Positions 1 through 6,545 of a DNA stretch of 8,672 bases are shown here, piece after piece. The stretch covers positions 2,971 to 11,642 of the forward strand of contig DDMR01000095.1 of NCBI GenBank assembly GCA_002340925.1. The letters are read 5' to 3'. Below the pieces are notes generated by a model. The model worked only from the letters and a program-made list of their open reading frames with translations. It did not search any database and had not been told where the DNA came from. Numbering within the stretch: the stretch's first letter is position 1; every line of letters begins with the position of its first letter. Position numbers and translations under genes: made by a program. This DNA comes from Actinobacteria bacterium UBA2541. GTDB taxonomy: Bacteria > Actinomycetota > Actinomycetes > Nanopelagicales > Nanopelagicaceae.

Positions 1-290
1 ATCAAAATAAATAGTGCTGGTGAAATTCCTATTCCAAAATATTGACTATTGAATGGTTGCCCAAGGGGTGAAGTGCCATCAACACATGCCGTGGAAAGAC
101 ATGGTGAGTAAAGTGGAGAAACTAAAGGTTCGGCAAAATAATACTTATTCTCAAAGGCGCGAAATGTTGCATAAACGACAAAGCTCATTAGAACTGAAAA
201 CGTAATCAGGGGTTGTAACCACCATCGATCAGTTCTAAGAGTGCGCTCTTTTATCTTTGCCCGTGATTCTGAAAATACCCCAGTAGCCAT
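1..290 (-). CDS. Partial membrane protein, probably succinate dehydrogenase-associated (C-terminus off left edge)
   Basis: An open frame begins at ATG (290-288) and runs without a stop to the window edge, giving 96 residues. Residues about 1-24 are basic and hydrophilic and include RTLRTDRWW; residues about 26-46 form one clear membrane segment (PLITFSVLMSFVVYATFRAF). An aromatic stretch follows (NKYYF), then a loop with two cysteines (SPCLSTAC, C64 and C69), and a second hydrophobic stretch starts near residue 85. From memory, the pattern TLRTDRWW...VYATFRAF.NKYY...SP.YSPCL resembles a small conserved membrane protein that sits beside the sdhCAB genes in many actinobacteria and is usually annotated as hypothetical. 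If so, an sdh cluster should lie to the left of this window. No good Shine-Dalgarno precedes the ATG; a CAAAAT hexamer ends 6 nt before it, so a leaderless transcript is possible. That the frame is coding is fairly sure; the family is moderately sure; the biochemical role is not known to me. Confidence 0.65.
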   Translation of the reverse strand, partial: MATGVFSESRAKIKERTLRTDRWWLQPLITFSVLMSFVVYATFRAFENKYYFAEPLVSPLYSPCLSTACVDGTSPLGQPFNSQYFGIGISPALFIL

Positions 291-351
291 GGGGTAATTT
301 TGCAGGGCATCGCTAAATCCTGCTAGATGTATCTGGCTCTGCGAGTTATGA

Positions 352-390
352 ATTCCCCCACACGGGAATCAGCCTAAAAAAGAAGAAAAC
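352..390 (-). other. T-rich tract and short inverted repeat after tRNA-Ser
   Basis: Directly after the tRNA CCA end, the minus strand has a pyrimidine-rich run (390-375, mostly T), and 5 nt further an inverted repeat ATTCCC/GGGAAT (369-364 with 357-352) around a 6-nt loop. The order is T-run first and hairpin second, the reverse of a classical intrinsic terminator. It may help end or process the tRNA transcript, or act on the following membrane-protein gene. No function is shown. Confidence 0.25.
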
Positions 391-476
391 TGGCGGAGGG
401 CGTGGGATTTGAACCCACGAAACTTTCGTTTGCCGGTTTTCAAGACCGGTGCACTCGGCCGCTATGCGAGCCCTCC
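391..476 (-). tRNA. tRNA-Ser, anticodon UGA
   Basis: Read on the minus strand, the gene folds as a class II tRNA. The 7-bp acceptor stem pairs GGAGGGC (476-470) with GCCCTCC (401-395), followed by discriminator G and an encoded CCA (393-391). The anticodon stem is CCGGT/ACCGG around the loop CTTGAAA, so the anticodon is TGA, reading UCA and, with wobble or modification, other UCN serine codons. A long variable arm (GAAA/GTTT region) and a T arm with GGTTCGAATCC complete the cloverleaf; the long arm is the usual serine-tRNA identity element. It lies 25 bp downstream of the HAD phosphatase gene on the same strand, and the gene for its charging enzyme, serS, is in the same array. Anticodon and class are clear from the sequence. 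Confidence 0.96.
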
Positions 477-483
477 GTGGGCA

Positions 484-513
484 AACTTACCCTCTAACTA
501 GTTAAGCGGGCAA
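484..513 (-). promoter_or_regulatory. Possible promoter for tRNA-Ser
   Basis: On the minus strand TTGCCC (513-508) is followed after 18 nt by TAAGTT (489-484), which fits the actinobacterial -10 form TAnnnT. It would start transcription about at the tRNA 5' end (476). The -35 element matches TTGACA at only four positions and lies in the last codons of the HAD gene. Read-through from the upstream array is an equally good explanation, so this is tentative. Confidence 0.3.
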
Positions 514-1320
514 TTCCAGGAGTTCTTCGATGACCATTGCAACCCCATCGTGATAGTGGGCTTCAGCAACAAACTTTGCATACTTCCAGCCGTCAGGATG
601 GCCATCAGACATTGCCCAAGATCTCGATGCCCATTGCAGCATGGAGAAATCATTTGGGTTATCACCAAAGCTGACGCAGTCTTCACTTGTTAGCCCTGCG
701 CGAGCGGCCATCTTTGCAAGAGTCTCACCCTTGCTTACACCAACTGCAGAAATTTCGATTAGTGATTCACTTGAATTTGAATGGGTTATGTTTGCAATTC
801 CATCAAGTTCGCGCGTAGCAATTTCTAACATCTGATCGGATGTGAATTCATTATTGCCGCATCGGCCAAGCATTTTAAATGCTGGTTGTTCGATCTTCTC
901 TTCAATATTTTCTACACCGACATTATCTAGACCAATATCCCACTTAGTTGTGTATTTGATCTCGCGATGGAATTCTTCATCGTATTCCACGGCAAAATAA
1001 ATACCCGGAAGATGTTTGCGCAGACGCTTAACAACTTCTAATTGATTTTCCTTTGGCATCAGCCATTGCTCTAGGACTCTGCCATTCATTAGGTCATATA
1101 AAATTGCGCCATTAGCGCACACTGCATTTCCAAATCCAAACGAATCACGGATTTCATTCATCCAGCGTGGTGGTCGCCCAGTTATATAGAAAATTTCAAT
1201 TCCTAAATCATGAGCTTTTTTAAATGCTGCAACTGTGCGATCTGAGATCGGACCAAGGTGTGGAACTATCGTTCCATCTAAATCAGTTGCAATTAACTTA
1301 GGGCGCTTACCTGGAATCAT
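502..1320 (-). CDS. Cof-type HAD-superfamily phosphatase
   Basis: A 272-residue predicted cytoplasmic hydrolase of the haloacid dehalogenase superfamily, Cof/type IIB subfamily. Motif I is DLDGT at residues 13-17 (nucleophile D13, acid/base D15). Motif II is the threonine of YITGRP (T47). Motif III is the lysine of GVSKG (K198). Motif IV is GDNPND (219-224), which supplies Mg-binding acids. The region between motifs II and III is the type II cap, and the C-terminal [12 protein letters not shown] is typical of Cof proteins. Length is normal for the family. Members dephosphorylate sugar phosphates, nucleotides or pyridoxal phosphate; the substrate cannot be read from sequence. The ATG start overlaps the serS stop as ATGA (1320-1317), and no separate ribosome-binding site is evident, so translation is probably coupled to serS. 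The tRNA-Ser gene follows 25 bp downstream. Confidence 0.92.
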   Translation of the reverse strand: MIPGKRPKLIATDLDGTIVPHLGPISDRTVAAFKKAHDLGIEIFYITGRPPRWMNEIRDSFGFGNAVCANGAILYDLMNGRVLEQWLMPKENQLEVVKRLRKHLPGIYFAVEYDEEFHREIKYTTKWDIGLDNVGVENIEEKIEQPAFKMLGRCGNNEFTSDQMLEIATRELDGIANITHSNSSESLIEISAVGVSKGETLAKMAARAGLTSEDCVSFGDNPNDFSMLQWASRSWAMSDGHPDGWKYAKFVAEAHYHDGVAMVIEELLELPA

Positions 1321-2582
1321 AAAGATGGCACCAAAGTATCTACGCCTAAAAAGGGGCGAAGGGCCTTTGGCACATTCACTGATCCATCTTGATTTTGATG
1401 ATTCTCAAAAATTGCAACAATCATTCTTGGGACTGCGACGAGGGTGCCATTTAGTGTTGCTACTGGCTTAGTTCCGGAATCATCACGGTATCTAATATTT
1501 AATCTGCGTGCTTGAAATTCAGTGCAATTAGAGGTGCTAGTTACTTCGCGATAGGAGCCTTGAGTTGGTATCCAAGCTTCACAATCAAATTTACGAATTG
1601 CACTTGACCCTAAATCTCCAGATGCAACATCTATAACTCTAAATGGAACTTCCATTGCCTTTAGAAAATCTTTCTCCCATTCGAGAAGTCGCAAATGTTC
1701 CGCCTTCGCCTCTTCTGGTTTAACAAATGAAAACATCTCGACCTTATCGAATTGGTGAACCCGAATAATTCCGCGGGTATCTTTGCCATAAGTTCCAGCT
1801 TCGCGGCGGAAGCATGATGAATAACCGGCATACCTAATCGGCAAATTTTCAACAATTTCATCCATGTGGTACGCAGCAAGTGGAACTTCACTTGTTCCAA
1901 CCAAATAAACATCATCTTCTTCTAAGTGATAAACATTCTCCGCGGCTTGGCCAAGAAATCCGGTGCCCTCCATCGCAGCTGGATTTACCAGAACTGGTGG
2001 AATTACTGGGATGAATCCAGCTTTAACTGCTGATGAGATTGCGAAATTAACGAGTGCAAATTCCAACATTGCACCAGGACCTGTTAAGTAATAAGAACGA
2101 GAGCCAGCAACTTTTGCACCGCGTTCGGTATCAATCGCCTTAAGCAATTTTCCTAATTCCACATGATCTTTTGGTTCAAAACCCTCGCCCTTGAAATCGC
2201 GTGGCTTACCAATTTCTTCAATTATCTTGAAATCTTCTTCGCCACCAACTGGCGCATCTAAATCAATTAAATTTGAAATCTTTAATAAGTATTCGCGTGT
2301 CTTAGCTTCAAGCTCGCCGCGCTTGGCATCTGCTGCCTTGACCTTATTTGCTAGCTCTTTTGCATTCTCTAAAAGCGCCGTTTTCTCATCACCTTTAGCT
2401 GCGCCAACTGATTTAGATAGGGCATTTTGTTCGGCCCGAATAGTTTCAAATTCACTTAGCGCCGCCTTGCTAAGAGCGTCGGCTTCGATTAGTTGGTCTA
2501 CAACTGCAACATCTTCGCCACGAACTTTCTGGGAATGGCGGATTGCATCGGGATTTTCCCGTAAAGTTTTTAGATCAATCAC
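1317..2582 (-). CDS. serS: Seryl-tRNA synthetase
   Basis: A class II aminoacyl-tRNA synthetase that activates serine with ATP and charges tRNA-Ser in the cytoplasm. The 421 residues match the usual bacterial length. Residues about 1-110 form the N-terminal tRNA-binding domain, with the charged, alanine-rich helical stretch (about 30-100) expected of its long coiled-coil arm, which recognises the variable arm of tRNA-Ser. Class II motif 1 lies near 173-200. The serine-binding TSE loop is at 230-232, motif 2 is FRREAG (258-263) with the HQFDKVE strand (276-282), and motif 3 is [14 protein letters not shown] (378-391) with the conserved arginine R386. All key residues are present. The start is GTG (2582-2580), 14 nt after the pheA stop, with a weak AGGCTGG-like ribosome-binding site between. 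It overlaps the HAD gene by 4 nt at its 3' end. Confidence 0.98.
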   Translation of the reverse strand: MIDLKTLRENPDAIRHSQKVRGEDVAVVDQLIEADALSKAALSEFETIRAEQNALSKSVGAAKGDEKTALLENAKELANKVKAADAKRGELEAKTREYLLKISNLIDLDAPVGGEEDFKIIEEIGKPRDFKGEGFEPKDHVELGKLLKAIDTERGAKVAGSRSYYLTGPGAMLEFALVNFAISSAVKAGFIPVIPPVLVNPAAMEGTGFLGQAAENVYHLEEDDVYLVGTSEVPLAAYHMDEIVENLPIRYAGYSSCFRREAGTYGKDTRGIIRVHQFDKVEMFSFVKPEEAKAEHLRLLEWEKDFLKAMEVPFRVIDVASGDLGSSAIRKFDCEAWIPTQGSYREVTSTSNCTEFQARRLNIRYRDDSGTKPVATLNGTLVAVPRMIVAIFENHQNQDGSVNVPKALRPFLGVDTLVPSL

Positions 2583-2596
2583 GTGTGCCAGCCTAT

Positions 2597-3442
2597 CTAG
2601 TTACTTTTACCAACGCGTGGATATGAGCCAAGGAAACGAATGTCCTCACAAATTTTGCGCACACCTTCAATGGCTGCAGCTACTTTAGGGTCTGCAATAT
2701 GTCCTACTGCATCAATGATGAAATGGTAGTCACCGAGTTCGCGGCCAGTCGGACGTGATTGAATAAAAGTTAAATTGACATCTTGTTTTGCAAACTCTGT
2801 AAGAATTTCTAGTAGCGCTCCAGCATGATCAATTCCAATAAAAGCAACAAGTGAAGTTCGATCATTTCCGGTTGGCTTTGGAGTTTCACCAGGTTTTTGC
2901 GCTACAACAAATCGAGTTACTGCGCCGGCGTTATCACCGATATCGCTAGCTATCACTTTGACCCCATATTTTTTTGCAGCAATTTCAGATGCAATGGCGG
3001 CATCATAATTTCCATCTTTCAATCCCTTTGCAGCGCCAGCGGTTGAGGACATCTCAACTACCTCGGCTTGGGGATAGTTCTTGGCAATATAAGAGCGGCA
3101 TTGCGCTTCTGCGTGGGGATGGGTAGCAATTTTTGTAATTGGCTTACCAACGCTTTCAGGGAGAACCATTAGTGCAAAAGAAACTGGAAGAGTTGTTTCA
3201 GCTGTTACAACTAGTGGAGTTCCGACCGCTAATTCATCTAGTGTTCTAGAAACAACACCCTCTACGGAATTTTCAATTGGAACTAAAACTTTTTCAGCTT
3301 TGCCATCGCGAACTGCGTTAAGCGCTGCAGTTACATTTGAATAAGGAACCAGAACATCTGATTCACCTGCGATTTGGCGAAGCGCTGCCTCAGTAAAAGT
3401 CCCGGTTGGACCAAGATAGGCATATGTTGTTATTGGACTCAC
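2597..3442 (-). CDS. pheA: Prephenate dehydratase with ACT regulatory domain
   Basis: Converts prephenate to phenylpyruvate, the committed step of phenylalanine synthesis. The 281-residue monofunctional protein has no chorismate mutase domain. Catalytic domain: [10 protein letters not shown] (11-20), IENSVEGVV (56-64), and the TRF motif (176-178) whose threonine is catalytic in the family. The ACT domain runs from about 196 to 275, with the GALL motif (208-211) and a variant of the ESRP motif, here QSRP (228-231); these two motifs form the phenylalanine feedback site in relatives. The C-terminal GSYP is also typical. The start is GTG (3442-3440): an in-frame TAA lies two codons upstream, so no earlier start is possible. 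The ribosome-binding site is not recognisable. The 33-nt gap after tadA holds a GAGC/GCTC inverted repeat (3458-3474) of unknown meaning. Co-directional with tadA and serS, so probably one operon. Confidence 0.96.
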   Translation of the reverse strand: MSPITTYAYLGPTGTFTEAALRQIAGESDVLVPYSNVTAALNAVRDGKAEKVLVPIENSVEGVVSRTLDELAVGTPLVVTAETTLPVSFALMVLPESVGKPITKIATHPHAEAQCRSYIAKNYPQAEVVEMSSTAGAAKGLKDGNYDAAIASEIAAKKYGVKVIASDIGDNAGAVTRFVVAQKPGETPKPTGNDRTSLVAFIGIDHAGALLEILTEFAKQDVNLTFIQSRPTGRELGDYHFIIDAVGHIADPKVAAAIEGVRKICEDIRFLGSYPRVGKSN

Positions 3443-3475
3443 TGGTTAAGAGTAACCGAGCCAGTGCAGTGCTCG

Positions 3476-3940
3476 TTAACGGTTATTCTTGAAGAACTCG
3501 CTTAATAGCAAAGCGCATTCGCTTTCATTCACTCCTGAAATAACTTCAACCTGATGCAGCGTTCTTGGATCACGCAGAACATCCCAAACTGAGCCAACCG
3601 CACCAGCTTTTGCATCCCAAGCACCAAATACCAATGTCTTTATTCTTGCCTGCGAAATTGCACCTGCGCACATTGGGCAAGGTTCAAGTGTCACGACAAT
3701 TGTGTGACCATCCAAACGCCAAGAGCCATTTGCGATTGCAGCCTCACGAAGCGCAATAATTTCAGCATGTGCACTTGGATCGTTATCAATTTCTCTGCGA
3801 TTAAAACCAGTTGAAATCACTTCGCCCACTGGACTTAATACCAGTGCTCCCACTGGGACATCACCAGAAGCGAGCGCTGATTTAGCAATTTCTAACGCCT
3901 GCTGCATTTCATCTTGATAAGAATTTGAAATTAAAGACAA
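3476..3940 (-). CDS. tadA: tRNA adenosine(34) deaminase TadA
   Basis: Deaminates adenosine 34 of tRNA-Arg(ACG) to inosine, so that one tRNA can read CGU, CGC and CGA codons. The 154-residue protein carries the cytidine/deoxycytidylate-deaminase fold zinc site: HAE at 58-60 (H58 zinc ligand, E60 proton shuttle) and PCPMC at 87-91 (C88 and C91 zinc ligands). The flanking DVPVGALVL and GFNRREIDNDPSAHAE segments are characteristic of TadA rather than cytidine or guanine deaminases. The listed start is TTG (3940-3938), 3 nt after the stop of the upstream partner gene, with GAGAG about 11 nt before it. An internal ATG (3907-3905, residue 12) would still leave the complete catalytic domain, so the exact N-terminus is open. 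The upstream neighbour is the tRNA-deaminase-associated protein, a pairing expected in actinobacteria. Confidence 0.95.
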   Translation of the reverse strand: MSLISNSYQDEMQQALEIAKSALASGDVPVGALVLSPVGEVISTGFNRREIDNDPSAHAEIIALREAAIANGSWRLDGHTIVVTLEPCPMCAGAISQARIKTLVFGAWDAKAGAVGSVWDVLRDPRTLHQVEVISGVNESECALLLSEFFKNNR

Positions 3941-3943
3941 TGT

Positions 3944-4429
3944 TTATTGGCTCTCATAAAGTTCGGCGAATTGATTTCCAAATCCAAGTTTCGACGCTAT
4001 TGCATCTAATTGTTCGTCAGGGAAAAGTTCTGGATCATCACAGAGCGCTTCAAGTTCCATTGCGCTCATGCCGAGATCTGATAGTAAATCAATGTCACCA
4101 CCAGGTTGCGAATCATCATCTTCTTCCGGGAATGGCAGATCCAGCATTTCAAGTAAGTCAGCAGCTAAATCAGACTCGAGTGCATATGTAACATCACTAA
4201 TCATCATTTGCATTTGAGAACCAAGCGCTCTAGCAACAACAAAATAATCTTCTTCGATTGCAATCAGCGCAATCGCCCCACCATTAGTTGCTTGCGAATT
4301 CAATTGATCCATGATTGAACCGAGATCCCTGGCATGAGTAAGTTCCGACACATTCCAGCGACCTTCTTCGTGCCACGCAATAATCCCAAAGTCTTCCACA
4401 TTGCTCGACTCGTTTATCAATGCGCTCAC
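3944..4429 (-). CDS. tRNA adenosine deaminase-associated protein
   Basis: A 161-residue, strongly acidic protein of the actinobacterial family annotated as putative tRNA adenosine deaminase-associated protein; that name rests on its constant position next to tadA, not on a known activity. Residues about 11-90 form an alpha/beta region (FGIIAWHEEGRW, then IALIAIEEDYFVVAR). A very acidic linker follows (PFPEEDDDSQPGGD, 99-112), then a helical C-terminal part rich in D, E and L (LSDLGMSAMELEALC, LFPDEQLDAIASKLGF). There is no signal peptide, membrane segment or recognisable catalytic motif. The start is GTG (4429-4427), with AGGA about 10 nt upstream in a G-rich leader. It is the first gene of the minus-strand array, 3 nt before the tadA start. 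The strong acidity would suit binding to a basic protein or mimicking RNA, but that is inference. Confidence 0.88.
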   Translation of the reverse strand: MSALINESSNVEDFGIIAWHEEGRWNVSELTHARDLGSIMDQLNSQATNGGAIALIAIEEDYFVVARALGSQMQMMISDVTYALESDLAADLLEMLDLPFPEEDDDSQPGGDIDLLSDLGMSAMELEALCDDPELFPDEQLDAIASKLGFGNQFAELYESQ

Positions 4430-4514
4430 CCCCCGGTCCTATTAATGCAGGCTTCAATACTGACACTAAAGCGGGCGTGCGACAAGCCCCACTAGCGCGA
4501 GTAAGGTATGCGTC
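4430..4514. promoter_or_regulatory. Divergent intergenic promoter region
   Basis: This 85-bp spacer separates the minus-strand tadA-pheA-serS array from the plus-strand upp gene and must hold the promoters of both. The upp side has a good candidate (separate entry). On the minus side only weak signals are visible: a TTAATA hexamer just before the AGGA ribosome-binding site and a TAGTGT (4472-4467 area) further up, neither with a convincing -35 partner. I see no clear operator or riboswitch. Confidence 0.5.
4479..4507 (+). promoter_or_regulatory. Predicted leaderless promoter of upp
   Basis: GCGACA (4479-4484, four of six bases of TTGACA) is followed after a 17-nt spacer by TAAGGT (4502-4507), which fits the actinobacterial -10 form TAnnnT. 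Transcription starting 8 nt beyond the -10 would begin at the upp GTG (4515), giving a leaderless mRNA. The same AAGG could alternatively serve as a ribosome-binding site 8-9 nt before the GTG if transcription began further upstream; the two readings exclude each other. Confidence 0.45.
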
Positions 4515-5153
4515 GTGAAGATTCATGTAGCGAACCATCCATTGCTTGCACATAAATTGACAGTGCTTCGGGATGAAAAAACTAATTCTCCAACTTTTCG
4601 CCAATTAACTGAAGAAATCGTCACTTTATTGGCTTACGAAGCAACGCGAGAAGTTCGCACAACTCCAGTAAAAGTTAAGACCCCAGTTGCGATGGCCGAT
4701 GGTGTCGAACTTACAAAACCAAGACCTGTAGTTGTCCCAATTTTGCGTGCTGGCCTTGGGATGCTCGAGGGAATGACACGATTAATGCCGACAGCTGAAG
4801 TTGGTTTTCTCGGAATGATTCGCGATCACGACACTCTGCAACCATCTACATATGCAAATCGCTTGCCTGATGATTTAACTGGACGTCAGTGCTACATCCT
4901 TGATCCAATGCTTGCAACTGGTGGAACTTTGATTGCCGCAATCAATTACCTTCTTGAGCGTGGTGCCACCGATATCACTGCGATAACAATCTTGGCTGCA
5001 CCTGAAGGAATTGCACTGCTTGAAAAAGAATTTGCTGGAAAGAACTTGCCAATAACAATTGTTACCGGCGCTCTTGATGAAAAATTAAATGAAAAGGGTT
5101 ACATCGTTCCTGGTTTAGGCGATGCCGGCGATCGCTTATATGGAGTTGTATAA
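4515..5153 (+). CDS. upp: Uracil phosphoribosyltransferase
   Basis: Salvages uracil: uracil plus PRPP gives UMP and pyrophosphate, in the cytoplasm. The 212 residues equal the family length. The N-terminus carries the typical [13 protein letters not shown] (8-20) and the TxxFRQL...LLAYEATR region. [13 protein letters not shown] (75-87) is the conserved loop, the PRPP-binding signature is [15 protein letters not shown] (129-143), and the uracil-binding tail is [15 protein letters not shown] (196-210). All expected motifs are intact. The start is GTG (4515), in good agreement with homologues that begin a few residues before HPL. An ATG at 4508 is out of frame. It diverges from the tadA array and is followed after 3 nt by the malic enzyme gene, so the two are almost certainly cotranscribed. 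Confidence 0.97.
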   Translation: MKIHVANHPLLAHKLTVLRDEKTNSPTFRQLTEEIVTLLAYEATREVRTTPVKVKTPVAMADGVELTKPRPVVVPILRAGLGMLEGMTRLMPTAEVGFLGMIRDHDTLQPSTYANRLPDDLTGRQCYILDPMLATGGTLIAAINYLLERGATDITAITILAAPEGIALLEKEFAGKNLPITIVTGALDEKLNEKGYIVPGLGDAGDRLYGVV

Positions 5154-5156
5154 AAT

Positions 5157-6539
5157 ATGGCATCTACAAGTCCCGGCTACGGAATAACTATTCGCGTTGA
5201 AGGTCCGCCGTCCGCGCAACCAGTTGCCGAAGTTACAACTGCAATTACGGCCGCAGGTGCTGCAATTACCGCACTTGACGTTGTTGAATCTTTCTTAGAT
5301 CACGTAGTCATCGACGTAACTTGCGATGCAATCGATGCTGAACACGCTGAAGCAATCACTGCATCAATCGCAAGCCATCCAGAACTTACTGTTCGTAAAG
5401 TCAGTGATCGCACTTTCTTGTTGCACCTTGGTGGCAAGATTGAAATTCAATCTAAGGTTCCACTAAAAACCCGTGATGATTTATCTCGTGCCTATACCCC
5501 CGGTGTTGCACGTATTTCACAAGCAATTGCTGCTGATAAATCAGATGCCCGACGCCTAACAATCAAACGAAATACTGTTGCAGTTGTTACAGATGGATCG
5601 GCTGTCTTGGGACTCGGAAATATTGGGCCAGAGGCCGCACTTCCGGTGATGGAAGGCAAGGCTGCGCTATTCAAGCGATTTGCTGATGTTGATGCTTGGC
5701 CAGTCTGTTTGGACACTCAAGATGTAGATGAGATTGTAAGAACTGTTCAAATCATTGCGCCGGTTTATGGTGGAATTAACCTAGAAGATATCTCTGCACC
5801 TCGCTGTTTTGAAGTTGAGCGTCGACTTCGCGATCTTCTAGATATCCCAGTTTTCCACGATGATCAACATGGGACTGCAATTGTTGTTCTTGCTGCTCTT
5901 ACCAATGCACTTAAGTTTGTTAAGAAAGATTTAGCAAAAGCAAAAATTGTTATGAGTGGTGCAGGTGCTGCTGGAACTGCAATCGCTCGGTTGTTAGTAG
6001 CAAGTGGTGCCAAAAACATTATTGGTTACGATAAAGATGGCCTGGTCTCCGAACATAAAGCTGGCGATGAAGAGATGCGCACCTGGTTTGTAGATAATTG
6101 TTCACCTGGAAAGTTCAGTGGAACAATCTCAGAAGCCATGGTTGGCGCCGATATCTTTATTGGTGTTAGCGCACCAGATGTTTTAAAGGAATATGATGTC
6201 GCCGCAATGGCTACAGGTTCAATAGTTTTTGCGCTGGCGAATCCAGACCCAGAGATTGATCCTAGAATTGCCCGTAAATATGCAGCTGTTGTTGCTACTG
6301 GCAGAAGTGATCAACCAAACCAAATCAATAACGTTCTTGCATTCCCAGGAATCTTCCGCGGTTTACTTGATGGTCGAATCACAAAAATTACAGACGCGAT
6401 GTTGGTCGCAGCAGCTGATGCTATTTCTTCTTGTGTTACATCAGATCAGCTAAATGCAAACTTCATCGTTCCAAGTGTTTTTGATACTCAGGTTGTGACC
6501 AAAGTAGCGGACGCTGTAAAACTTGCTGGTCGCGCTTAG
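5157..6539 (+). CDS. NAD-type malic enzyme with N-terminal ACT domain
   Basis: Oxidatively decarboxylates malate to pyruvate and CO2 with reduction of NAD(P), linking the TCA cycle to pyruvate. It is 460 residues long. An ACT-like ligand-binding domain (about 8-90) precedes the malic N-terminal domain: RAYTPGVA (111-118, catalytic Y113), DGSAVLGLGNIGPEAALPVMEGK (146-168 in outline, K168 general base), EDISAPRCFEVE (210-221) and HDDQHGT (234-240, metal-binding acids). The NAD domain has a GAGAAG dinucleotide loop (268-273), an acidic residue at the end of strand 2 (GYD, D292, which tends to favour NAD over NADP), ANPDPEI (361-367) and NQINN (388-392). There is no phosphotransacetylase-like extension, so this is the short class. 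ATG starts at 5157, with GGAG 11 nt upstream inside the end of upp. The stop overlaps the convergent transporter stop. Cofactor preference is inferred only. Confidence 0.94.
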   Translation: MASTSPGYGITIRVEGPPSAQPVAEVTTAITAAGAAITALDVVESFLDHVVIDVTCDAIDAEHAEAITASIASHPELTVRKVSDRTFLLHLGGKIEIQSKVPLKTRDDLSRAYTPGVARISQAIAADKSDARRLTIKRNTVAVVTDGSAVLGLGNIGPEAALPVMEGKAALFKRFADVDAWPVCLDTQDVDEIVRTVQIIAPVYGGINLEDISAPRCFEVERRLRDLLDIPVFHDDQHGTAIVVLAALTNALKFVKKDLAKAKIVMSGAGAAGTAIARLLVASGAKNIIGYDKDGLVSEHKAGDEEMRTWFVDNCSPGKFSGTISEAMVGADIFIGVSAPDVLKEYDVAAMATGSIVFALANPDPEIDPRIARKYAAVVATGRSDQPNQINNVLAFPGIFRGLLDGRITKITDAMLVAAADAISSCVTSDQLNANFIVPSVFDTQVVTKVADAVKLAGRA

Positions 6540-6545
6540 CGCTTA
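6532..6545. repeat. Palindrome and tandem GCGCTTA repeat at convergent stops
   Basis: GCGCTTAGCGC (6532-6542) is an inverted repeat with a 3-nt centre, and it is also part of two tandem copies of GCGCTTA (6532-6538, 6539-6545). It contains both stop codons of the facing genes: TAG (6537-6539, plus) and TAA (6538-6536, minus). There is no T-run after it on either strand, so it is not a standard intrinsic terminator. Confidence 0.6.

Noticed and set aside
495..504. Perfect 10-bp palindrome TAACTAGTTA at the end of the HAD gene
   Set aside because: Short, AT-rich and without a T-run; it covers the stop codon and gives no reason to call a terminator or operator.
2191..2688. 165-residue plus-strand open frame opposite serS
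   Set aside because: It is serine-rich and low in complexity, as expected for the complement of an alanine/lysine-rich coiled coil; serS fully explains this stretch.
3458..3474. GAGC/GCTC inverted repeat and CAGTG tandem between tadA and pheA
   Set aside because: Stem of only 4 bp with a 9-nt loop and no T-run; not convincing as a terminator, attenuator or T-box for pheA.
4473..4489. GGGC/GCCC inverted repeat in the divergent spacer
   Set aside because: Only 4 bp of stem with a 9-nt loop; such repeats are expected by chance and it does not resemble a known operator.
4508..4555. 15-codon ATG open frame overlapping the upp start
   Set aside because: Out of frame with upp, no regulatory codon bias or attenuator hairpin, and the ATG would lie upstream of the predicted transcription start.
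4284..4604. 106-residue minus-strand open frame crossing the divergent spacer
   Set aside because: It overlaps both the start of upp and the start of the deaminase-associated gene, and its translation has no family features; it is a shadow of well-supported genes.
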